From the NCBI RefSeq assembly GCF_018446385.1, contig NC_056001.1, positions 9,356,672 through 9,420,671 on the forward strand: a DNA stretch of 64,000 nt, written 5' to 3'. The DNA is from Zingiber officinale. Taxonomy: Eukaryota > Streptophyta > Magnoliopsida > Zingiberales > Zingiberaceae. A program made the translations under genes and the position numbers. Shown here one piece after another: positions 24,198-33,646 of the stretch. How positions within the stretch are numbered: the first letter of the stretch is position 1; every line of letters begins with the position of its first letter. A model generated the notes under the pieces. The model ran no database searches, was not told where the DNA came from, and saw only the letters and a list, made by a program, of their open reading frames with translations.

Positions 24198-24303
24198 TAG
24201 TCACTATTCCAAAGGCTAGTAGCCGCCCGTGATTTACCTCCTCCGTGTTGGCCCTGGGACGGATTGGCGGGGGCGCTAGAGACGAACGTATTCGCCTTTT
24301 GCC
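24198..24303 (+). mobile_element. SINE, tail portion (split element)
   Basis: The sequence tcactattccaaaggctagtag through gcgctagag repeats 11620-11703 with about five mismatches, then adds the true SINE end ...cgccttttgcc. It is followed by a near-copy of the target duplication (atcaagtagatctaataaga). The 84-base overlap with the left portion means the SINE 3' domain is present on both sides of the CACTA. Confidence 0.75.
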
Positions 24304-24980
24304 ATCAAGTAGATCTAATAAGATATTTTGTAAAATAGTTAGAGATTATTTGTTTTTATTAAAATAAATGCATTTGATTATTGTTCTAGTAAATACTCTG
24401 GATGGTTAAGTCATCAATCAACGAATAAACCGATACTCATGTTCTCCATAGGTTACCAATGAGGAAGGTAAGATGAATCAGACATGCACTTCAATAGAGG
24501 ATTAAATTAACATTGGGGAGTCCTGACAAATCATTCCAACGCTCAAGTTAAAATTTATTTAAGATAGTATATAGAATGGAGAAGTAGAAAAGAATAAAAT
24601 CGAGTGGAGACAAAGAATGAGAAAGAAGTAATTCCTTTATATATCTTTATCTTTATTAGAGTATATATACGGTCAAAAGAACATTTCCACGTTAGATGTT
24701 GCAGCGACTGCATGCTCCTTCATCATCCTCATAGGTGCCAATGAGCGGACCAGATCCGACAACTGTTAATTGTCCCACCATCAACCAAGTACCAAGTGTT
24801 TGTAGAAGAGCATCTAGGGACCAGATCTGACAACATCATAATCGCCTTTTCATTCATCCAGTACCATATGTTCTAGGATATTTGCAAGGAGAAAGTCTTT
24901 GATAAGGCGATTACAAGCCAAGGTAAGGTGTGAGTCTGATATGAGGATAAGGAAAAGAGATCTATGTTGGGTGGCCTCAT
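24304..24980. other. Intergenic DNA, nothing recognised
   Basis: No gene, transposon end or repeat identified between the SINE and the tandem array that follows. Confidence 0.4.
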
Positions 24981-24984
24981 GTAT

Positions 24985-25515
24985 AAATGAAGTTGGAGAC
25001 TGAAGCCGAGACAAAATGCTGAGATCCGAGATTAAGATTGAGTCATGGAAGATGTTGGCAGTTGAGGTCGAGACAAGATGTTGGGATCTAAGACTGACAC
25101 TGAGTCATGAAGGATGTCAGCAGCTGAGGTTGAGATAGGATGATGAGATTCGAGATTGAGACTGAGACTGAGTGATGGAGGATGTCTGCAATTGAGCCCC
25201 AGGCATGATGCTGGGATCTGAGGCTGAGACTGAGTCATGTAAGGTGTCGACAGTTGAGGCCGAGACAAAATGTTAGAATCCAAAGCTGAGACTGAGTTAT
25301 GTAGGCTGTCAACAATTGAGGTCGAGATAAAATGTTGGGATCCAAAGCTGACACTGAGTCATGGAGGGTGTCGGTAGCTGAGGCCGAGATAGAATGTTGA
25401 CATCTGAGACTGAGATCGAGTCATGGAGAATGTCGACAATTGAGACTGAGATAGGATACTAATTCCAAAACTAAGACTAAATCATGGAGGATGTCGACAG
25501 CTGAGGTTATTCGAC
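24985..25515. repeat. Tandem array of ~60-66 bp units
   Basis: About eight to nine diverged units contain gagtcatggaggatgtcgac, agttgaggtcgagacaagatg, ttgggatc and gagactgagactgag in constant order. The minus-strand frame through it (25032-25283) simply repeats NILSRPQL-like peptides and is not considered coding. Confidence 0.85.
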
Positions 25516-25937
25516 ATGATTTTTTAAATAATTAGTTTGATTATATTTAAAATTACTAAAAATTTCCAGTATTTTTTAACAATTAAAAATAATTTTTAAT
25601 TTTTCTAGAAAATCTGAGATTTAATGCTTAAATTTTTTTTGTTTGTAAAATAATTACAGTAAGAATATGCAAACTTGGATCATTTGTGTACATCCTCCAT
25701 AAATTCTTTCAAAAAAATTTTCTATTATTTTTATTTTTTGTTCATATATTTTTATGTGATAAAAAAGGGAGAGTAGTGTTAAATTAAGGGGAGGGCTTAA
25801 TTGCAAAAATATTTTTATTCTATTGTACTTAATTACAATAATTGTTATGATTATATAAATTGTTTTTTTTTATCATAAACAATTTTTTGTTTGTTTACTC
25901 TAAATTTAACTCGAGTTTATGCACATCAAAAATAGGG
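25516..25937 (+). other. Remnant of Copia interior (3' end) with purine tract
   Basis: The AT-rich sequence with tatttttatgtgataaaaaa and gggagagtag...gggga blocks matches the style and order of the interior just before the 3' LTR of the element at 42379-46619. It ends with aaaaataggggga, a polypurine tract, immediately before an LTR start at 25938. The rest of this element's interior is missing. Confidence 0.6.
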
Positions 25938-26112
25938 GGATTGTAAGTACACTATATTAGTTTTGATGTTGATCAACGGAGTTAAGTTAGGTCCTGTATG
26001 TTTGATACCTTAATTATGTCTAAGTGTACATGAACTTATGAACACAAAAAATTTAGCCGAAGTCGCAGCGAGTGAGAAGGATGACATGGGAAGGGAGCCT
26101 ACGGGCTCAATG

Positions 26113-28117
26113 TAGTCATGACTTTTCATTCCAAACATCTTTAATCTATTCATATCCACACATTGAGTCATATTTGAGGCATAACCATCTGAAAATTTGA
26201 TTTCTTTCAACCAATTATATAAAGCTTGCTTGCCATCTTTGTCCAATGTATAACAAGCCTTTGAAAATCTATTAGTTATTTCATCTTGATGCAACTCTAG
26301 CTTTGGTCTATTGACTAGTTCTTTTAATTGCTCGCGTGATTTTGTAGTGTCTTTAGTTCTTCCAGGCACATTCATCACAGTGTTAAAGATATTATCGAAG
26401 GAATTTTTCTCAATATGCATAACATCTAAATTATATCGAATAAGCAGATATTTCCAATATGGTAACTCCAAAAAAATGCTCCTTTTCTTCCAACCACACT
26501 TGCACATCCTAGCAATATATTTATTTATCTCATCAGAACCAGATTGAGATACTGGTAGAAATCCATAACTATCAATTTGCTCAATGATTTGTTCACCTGA
26601 AGCATGGAGTGGAGGGGGCTTTCTGACTACAACATATTTTAGGAAAATTTTCTTATTTCGCCTAAGAGAGTGATCAAGTGGTAAAAATTTACGGTGATTA
26701 TCAAACCAAGACACCTTCCCACTATAAGGTAATGAAAATGCATCAAAATCAGTCATGCAGTGTGGGCATGCTAATTTACCAGCTGTGCTCCAACTCGACA
26801 ACATTGAGTATGCTGGAAAATCACTGATCATCCATAATAATGCAGCATGCAATCTAAAATTAGTTTTACTTGCAATATCATAAATCACCGACCCTACATT
26901 CTATAATTCATTTAACTCAGCAATTAGAGGTTGTAAGAAAATATCTATCTTCTCTTTGGGATTGGTTGGACCAGGAATAAGTACTGTAAAGAACATAAAT
27001 TCGTCTTTCATACACATCCATGGCGGTAAATTGTACGGTGTCAATATAACCGGCCAAGATGAATATTGTTGCCCTGATTGTCCAAATGGCTGAAATCCAT
27101 CTGCAAAAAATTCCAATCTCACATTATGTAGTTCCATTGCAAAAGTAGGAAATACAGCATCTAGATGTTTCCATGCAGGTCAATCAGAAAGATGACACAT
27201 TATACCTCCATCGTGCTCATGCTCATGATGCCATGTCATATGGCAAACTGTAGCAGCAAATGCATACAAACCTTGAAGTCTGGCAGTTAACGGAAAATAA
27301 TACATCACTTTCCAAGCAATTTTTTCCTTCTTCTATCCTAGTATGCGAGTACCATGCTTATAATGAGGGTATGTACAGATTTTGCATTCACGTATATCAT
27401 TGTCTTCATTCCAAAATATCATGCAATTATTTATATAATAATCAATATTCTCCATAGGCAAACCTAAACCTTTGATCAATTTTTTTGTACTGTAAAAACT
27501 ATCCGTCATTATGTTATCAGCAGCAAGCAATTCTGACATCAACTGACAAATGTCATCATAACATCTTTCTGAAAATTGATGTTCTGCTTTCATATTTAAT
27601 AACCTTGCAGTAGCCTATATTGAGAATGACCAGAGAGAATGTTTTTCCACACTTCTCTTTCACTAGCCTTTAACATTTCATATAGTTGCTGATATTCAGG
27701 TGTTGGTGTTTCATCTATATTGGAATAATCAACTGCAACATTCATCGCATCATGAACCATTGATTGCATTGCAATATCAATATTAGTTGATGCTTTAGGA
27801 GCGGTAACAGTTGTCCTAGATGACGAACCACCAGAAGATCCAATTGATTCATATAAATAAGGCTCTCCATGACAATACCAATTGTAGTAATTTGGCACAA
27901 AACTATTTCTACATATATGCATTTTTACAGTATTCTCATCACGAAAAGCTCTATTTTGACATTTTTTATGATTGCATGGACACCTTAACTCAGCACCATT
28001 CATACATTCAGGGTGACTTTTAACAAAGTTCACAAACTGTTCAACTTCAGCAATAAAATCATCTCTGATAAATCCTTTTTCTAATCAATTGTACATCCAA
28101 ATTTTGTTCATAGACAT
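26113..28117 (-). pseudogene. CACTA (En/Spm) Tnp2 transposase, broken
   Basis: Starting at 28117 the minus strand reads MSMNKIWMYN then a stop (28085-28087), and continues as the transposase-associated zinc domain (CMNGAELRCPCNHKKCQNR). Further blocks follow: CYDDICQLMSELL (27333-27593), LHNVRLEFFADGFQPFG with a PPWMCMKDEFMFF segment (26901-27137), and the long Tnp2 block. The latter has LACPHCMTDFDAF, the invariant NLDVMHIEKN and a GYASNMTQCVDMNRLK segment (26113-26888). Frame breaks fall between blocks near 27595, 27330-27140 and 26890. The catalytic C-terminal part after MKSHDY is lost at the LTR junction; the apparent residues beyond it are LTR sequence. It cannot make active transposase. 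Confidence 0.92.
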
Positions 28118-28379
28118 TTTCACCTAAAACTAATATATTGAGAACTAGAAATTAACATACATTAACATACTAACACAAAACAAACAAACGGACTATATTA
28201 TGTTATAAATTAACATACTAACATAACATATTTCTAAATTTAACCATGTTAAATGACATACAATATAATTTAGTAAATTTTACTTGAAGATGTGCAGGTT
28301 AACCGGAGAAGAGCAGCAAATGTTACATGTTTACAAAATAAAAATAATTTAGCTTAAAATTATGACAAAAATAAATGAC

Positions 28380-28770
28380 AAGTTGCTCGCGGCAACAAGC
28401 ACAACCTACCGGCCAGCTGGCGGCCGGCACAACAACCAGCAGTTAGTTGCAGGCCAGCACAGTCGCCAGTAGCCAGCTGCCGGCCAACACAGCCGCCAGC
28501 AGCCAGCTGGCGGCTGCTGGCGGGCACAGAAGGCGGCAAGCGGCCGCCGCCGACCCTGGTGGGTGCAGAAGCCCGCTGGCGGCTGCAGGAGAACGCCACC
28601 GTCCGCTGGCGGGCGCAGAAGCCCGCTGGTGGGCACAGCCGGACGCCGCCGGCCACCGCTTGTGGGCGTAGGCCGGCGACAACTACCGATCGCTGGAAAA
28701 GAAAAAAAACCCTAACCTACGATCAGGATCGGGGAGAACGAAAGAGTCGGCCACGCGCATGAGGGAACGA
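28380..28770. other. GC-rich repetitive leader of the CACTA element
   Basis: Short direct and inverted repeats of gccagctggcggc, cgctggcgggcgcagaag and similar words make this segment very GC-rich. Several overlapping frames are open but encode only Ala/Pro/Arg/Gly low-complexity sequence. Its place between the subterminal repeats and the transposase start suggests the promoter/leader region of the transposon. Confidence 0.5.
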
Positions 28771-28795
28771 GGGAGGGGTTAGGGATTTTTTTAGG

Positions 28796-29021
28796 TAGCA
28801 TTACCGACGGAATTTTAATTCTGTCGGTAACCTATAATTTTACCGACAGAATGAATTATTCCATCGATAAAATCCTTGATTTTTCGACGAAATTTTTCCT
28901 TCCGTCGGTACCAATAGGGTTTACCGACGGAATGAATTATTCCGTCGGAAACATTATAGGTTACCGACGGAATTAAAATTCCGTCGGTAACCCCATCGGT
29001 AATCCTGCTTTCTTTTGTAGT
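28796..29021. repeat. CACTA subterminal repeats and terminus
   Basis: At least eight copies of taccgacggaat or its complement (attccgtcggtaa), some paired as perfect palindromes, end at gtagtg (29016-29021). Typical of the terminal 200-300 bases of CACTA elements. Confidence 0.85.
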
Positions 29022-29851
29022 GCGAGAGACGAGGAGCCGTGGAAGAATACATCGGTAGAGTAAGAAGGATATGCAATGTGAATCCGAGGGACCAGAAGTC
29101 GGAAAGAAGACTACTCGAGGAGAATGTTGGAGTTGGGTTCGGGTGATCTCAACTTCTGCCGATTGGAACATCACCCAAGTGAGCAGATCAAAGAATGATT
29201 AACTTTTGATGTTGACTATTTGAGGCGCTTCAAATGACTCGAGGCGCCTCAAATGACCAGAGTTAGAGTTATTGCTATGGATGACAACAACGAGACTTGA
29301 GGCGCCTCCATTCACTTGAGGCACCTCTGAAGTAAAGAGACATTGCGACGCAGAAAAGAAGTGTGAATCCATGTCAGTTGAACCGAGGCATCCTCGATGA
29401 ACCGAGGCACCTCCATTGCCGCCAAATCAGCTTGAAGTTGTTGCATGAAGATAAAGTTCGGATCATTGGAGGCACCTCAAATCATTGGAGGTGTTCCGAA
29501 TTGTCACGTCAACAAAATGGTCATTTTGACCAGTGGACTATAAATAATGTCCTAGAGCTAGTTATAAAGTAACACACTTTGTATTCAATTCTGCATTTCG
29601 TTTTGATCTTTCAATTGCTATTAGGGGCTACTCCGCCTTTGACTTTGTTGAAGGAGGAGTTTAATAGTGCTTTCCAAAGTCTTGGATTAACAACTACCCA
29701 GGTTGTAACTAAGTAAACCTTTGTCTCTTTTCTTTTATATTATTATTGTTTTTAATTAATTAGCGTGTCCTTGCTAAATAAGTTGCAAGAGAAGCTGTAA
29801 ATTTAATTTACAGGCTATTCACTCTCTCTAGTCATTCCACCGGGACCAACA

Positions 29852-30022
29852 GATATGTCTCACCTCTAGGAGCTTGGTGACTTCACCGTGAATTACCATA
29901 TCTTGTTGAGGTGTAAAGTGCCACTTCTTTTGCCGAATAGAGCTGAGGTGATGCTCCATCACTGTGGTTGCCACGCCGGTGTCTTCTTGGGGTGACCAGG
30001 TGAAGATGTCATTTTTCCTAGG
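29852..30022 (-). pseudogene. Gypsy (Tat/Ogre-like) polymerase fragment
   Basis: The minus strand reads NDIFTWSPQEDTGV...VMEHHLSSI, then QKKWHFTPQQD and EVTKLLEVRHI. This corresponds to the start of the reverse transcriptase domain in Tat-lineage Gypsy elements (usually DIFAW..., EHHLNV, KQKKRHFAPE, EVEKLLEAGHI). Only about 60 residues survive, cut by the Copia LTR on one side and by the inverted-repeat element on the other. Confidence 0.75.
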
Positions 30023-32045
30023 ATGCAAGATTCCGTCACATCACATGTAAAAAAAAAAAGATTAATATTACACCTAGCGAGTATCTTAAAGCTAACGACA
30101 ATTTACCAAAAGACGTATCCAAATTTTTGGATTTACCAAAAGGCGCATGCTACTTTATTATTGATCAAAGGATGTACCTTTTTACATATTTTTCCCATTC
30201 TAACCTCCTAATTTCTTTTTATTTTCCTAGGATGCAAGATTCCGTCACATCACATGTAAATTAATATTACACCTAGCGACTATCTTAAAGCTAACGACAA
30301 TTTACCAAAAGGCGTATCTAGATTTTTAGATTTACCAAAAGGCGCATGTTACTTTGTTATTTATCAAAGGATGTACCTTTTTACATGTTTTTCCCATTCT
30401 ACCCTCCTGATTACTTTCTTTTTTATTTTCTCTGTCATTTCTTTCTCTCTTCTCTTTCCTCCTATGCATGTAATGTTTTTCTCTTTCCTCTCAGCTATTT
30501 TCCTCTCTTTTGCACGTTGATTCTTCTAAAAATATTTTAACACCTCTGAGAAGTCGAAACAAATAATGGATAACATATTTAAACTCCTTACAACCTCAGA
30601 AATCCAGAGGAACTGAAATGGGTGCAATCAAAACTCTCTAAGTCCATTAGTGAGTTTCGACATTCTATCATTCTATATCAGGCCTACATTAGACCTGATA
30701 TAATTCCATATCAAGCCTAACGCGGAGAATTTTGATGATTCTTCCTTATTACATTTTGACACATCTGAGAAGCCAAAATAAATAATGGATAACATATTTG
30801 AACTTCTTACAACCCCATAAAATCCACATGAACTGAAATGTGTGCAATCAAAGCTCTCTAAGTCCATTAGGAGATTTCAGTCAAAACCCGCTGATAGACC
30901 TAGAGAGCTCCGATTGCACTCATTTCAGTTCCTGTGGATTTCTGGGGTTGTAAGGAGTTTAAATATGTCATCCATTGTTTATTTCGACTTCTCAGAGATA
31001 TCAAAATGTAATAAGGAAGAATCATCAAAATTCTCCACGCTGGGCTTGAAATGGAATGATATCAGGCCCACGTTGGGCCTGATATGATTCCTATAAGACC
31101 CAACGTGGAGAATTTTGGCGATTCTTCCTTATTATATTTTGATATCTCTGAGAAGTCGAAATAAACAATGGATGACATATTTAATCTCCTTACAACCCCA
31201 GAAATCCACAGGAACTGAAATGAGTGCAATCGGAGCTCTAGAGGTCCATAAGTGAATTTCGACCAAAATCCACTAATGGACCCAAAGAGCTCCGATTGCA
31301 CCCATTTCAGTTTTTATAGATTTCTAAGGTTGTAAGGAGTTCAAATATGCTATCCATTATTTATTTCGGCTTCTCAGAGGTGTTAAAATGCATTAAGGAA
31401 GAATCGTCAAAATTCTCCACATTGCGCCTGATATTATTCTATATCAAGTCTATATGGTTCTGATATAATTCCATATCAAGCTCAACGTGGAGAATTTTGA
31501 CGATTCTTTTTATTACATTTTAACAACTCTAAGAAGTCGAAATAAATAATAGATAGTATATTTGAACTCCTTGTAACTCTGGAAATCCACAGGAACTGAA
31601 ATTGATGCAATCAGAGCTCTCTAGGTCCATCAGTAAGTTTTGATCAAAACCTACTGATGGATCTAGAGAGCTCCGATTGTATTCATTTCAGTTCCTGTGA
31701 ATTTCTGGAGCTGCAAGGAGTTCAAATATGCTATTCATTTTTATTTTGACTTCTCAGACGTGTTAAAATGTTTTTAGAAGAATCAATGTGCAAAAGAGAG
31801 AAAAAAAGAAGAGAGGAAAGAGAAGAAACATACGTCTTTTAGTAAATTTAAAAGAAGGAAGAATAAGAGAGAGAGAAATGACAGAGAAAATAAAAAGAAA
31901 ATTAATCAAGAAGGAAGAATAAGAAAAACACAGTAAAAAGATGCATCTTTTAGTAAATAATAAAGTAATATGCGTCTTTTAGTAAATTTAAAATTTTATA
32001 TACGTCTTTTGATAAATTATCGTAAAATTAATAATAGTCACAATC
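30012..32045. mobile_element. Long terminal-inverted-repeat DNA element
   Basis: The left arm (about 30270-30560) and right arm (about 31750-32040) are diverged inverted repeats. Left has atttaccaaaaggcgcatg, tatcaaaggatgtaccttttt, a pyrimidine-rich stretch with cctctcttttgcacgttgat and cacctctgagaagtcg. The right has the complements in reverse order. A ~215-base segment at the left edge is directly duplicated (30012-30225 and 30227-30420). The core (30550-31770) is an alternating array. There is no transposase, so it is non-autonomous; the superfamily is uncertain (Mutator-like is possible). Confidence 0.7.
30550..31770. repeat. Alternating-orientation array of ~190-230 bp units
   Basis: A unit containing gaactgaaatg.gtgcaatc, gagctct and ttctcagag...tcgaaataaa occurs in forward orientation near 30611, 30829, 31210 and 31592. 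It occurs in reverse orientation near 30915, 31292 and 31676. Adjacent units can pair with each other as large hairpins. Frames across it (for example 30842-31087) are repeat translations and not genes. Confidence 0.85.
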
Positions 32046-33640
32046 TTTTATTTCATAGATTTCAAAAAAAAAATTTGATTTAAAAAATCAATTTATTTAA
32101 TCAGTAAATTAGTTTATACATAATGTTAATATTTTTTTATAACAAAAAATTAACTTGCATCCAGCTGTCTTTAGATAAATCTTGCACCTAGTTGTTAATA
32201 TAGGTCAAGTTTGTTCATCGTAAAATTTAAATATTCTATTATTAATGTTCACTGTATTCCAAAGAAATTGCGCCTTTTACTTATGATCCATCGCAGTTAA
32301 TGTGTTTGGGTGAATTCCCCAGACAGAAAATGCCATCCGTCGTCCACATGAAGCTGTACCCTGCTATTTGAAGCAATTAAATGTGAATTATTTCATAGCA
32401 GGTGCAGACCGAAACTTCAAAAGTAAAAAATACCGAGAAGAAGTCGGATATGCTGAAGCCTAGAGGAAGTGACTGGTGGGAGATCGCCATTCATAACTCT
32501 TCAAGACACATACATATACAGAGCAGTGTTCTAGGAGATGTGTGTAGGTCTGGATCCATCAGTATACTGATATGAACAGAGACCCCATGCAGGCAGGCAC
32601 CTCCCATGCACTGCTGTCTTCTTAACGCACCCTCCGGAGGAAGGTTAATTATCAGAAAAATCCACCATCAAACTCCAAATATGCGATTCCAGAATTTTTC
32701 TACCCTTCCCAGAGAAATTACCCTCTGTATATCGAGACATACCGTTGTCATTATCCTCTGCGGCCCCTGTGGGCGCCCTACAAAACAACCACGGGAAATA
32801 AGGAGGCTCCCGTAAGATTGACATCACCATAGTAAACACCATGTGATGAGGAGGAAGAAACTAACAAAAATTTCTTAACTCCCTCCCTCCCTCTGCTTTT
32901 CTCTGTTCTTGTCTCCATCTTCGCTGGTTCATAGGTGAATCCTTTCCTCCATGCCCTCTTTCTGTTGCCAAGATTCTCCTCGTGTCCCTTTATCATGCAT
33001 TTTAGACCATCTTTTTTCTTTAGATAAGCCTTAAACCGTTTGATCAACGAATAGGAAGACAAAGCAAAGCTAAGCAAAGCCAGCTCCATTTCTTTCCCTC
33101 GTGCCTTTCCAGCATCTTTGTCTCTGGGAAGTGATTAATCCATCCTTGATTCCTTGTTTGTCTGTTTACGTTGTTCCAGGTTAATTATCGAGGATGCGGT
33201 AGATAGTGGAGGTCCTCTCGATGAGCTGTGATGCTATTTTTTTAGCTTCATTTGCTTTGCTCTCTTCCCCAGGATCAATCTCGCTTTCCTTCACATGCAT
33301 TGCTACCAGTGGCATGGCACCACAGGTTTATTGCTTCTCCTTACCCCCACCCCTCCAATTCCCTTCCTGGTTTCTTCTTAACTTCTCTATCTTCTACCTC
33401 GAGATCTCTAAGGAGCTACAAATTGAAGAAGAGAGCGCCTTCCCCCCTCCAAACAAGTGTTGCAGGCGTTGCTCCCACAGGCAGTAGCAATTTTTTCTCC
33501 ATATTTCCTTTCCATTTTGCCTCTTCATCTCTTCTTGGCTTCTAGCTCCAGCTCGTAAGGGGCCACAAATTGCACACAAATGTCGGTTGTTTGGCCTCTT
33601 GATCGCTCCGTCAGCGAGACATGATTTGCTCCAGAGAAGC
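32046..33640 (+). other. Upstream region and 5' leader of the receptor kinase gene
   Basis: No transposon was recognised here. GC rises from about 32400 onward. Several short frames occur (for example 33206-33487), none with a domain. Pyrimidine-rich stretches near 33290-33540 would suit a 5' untranslated leader of the gene starting at 33647. I could not place a TATA box with confidence. Confidence 0.4.
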
Positions 33641-33646
33641 ACCAAC

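Larger units (their letters stand above)
26110..29021 (-). mobile_element. CACTA transposon, 3'-truncated
   Basis: The right end reads ...ttcttttgtagtg at 29021, the reverse complement of CACTACAAAAGAA, preceded by subterminal repeats of accgacggaat/attccgtcggtaa (28796-29000). On the minus strand the order is terminus, subterminal repeats, GC-rich leader (28380-28770), then a Tnp2 transposase. The element stops inside the transposase gene at about 26112, where the host LTR begins. The other terminus and TNPA are missing. Confidence 0.85.
25938..29851 (+). mobile_element. Old Copia 3' LTR (family B type) split by a CACTA insertion
   Basis: The left piece (25938-26111) matches the start of the LTR at 42379 (gttttgatg, gttaagttaggtcctg, gtctaagtgtacatgaactt, acgggctc). 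The right piece (29022-29851) resumes at the equivalent position (gagacgagg, then ctcgaggagaatg, gggttcgggtgatctc, TATA-like ctataaata at 29539, ttctccgcc-like phrase, end gggaccaaca). No LTR bases seem lost between the pieces. The right piece has its own palindrome array (gaggcgcctc variants, 29222-29500). Divergence from 42379 is high, so it is old or a related subfamily. Confidence 0.75.

Noticed and set aside
28360..28762. Several overlapping open frames of 67-98 codons on both strands
   Set aside because: Ala/Pro/Arg-rich translations of a GC-rich repeat in the leader of a CACTA element; no consistent frame or known domain.
33206..33545. 93- and 97-codon frames upstream of the receptor gene as possible separate proteins
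   Set aside because: Overlapping frames in pyrimidine-rich leader-like sequence with no domain; better explained as 5' untranslated region.
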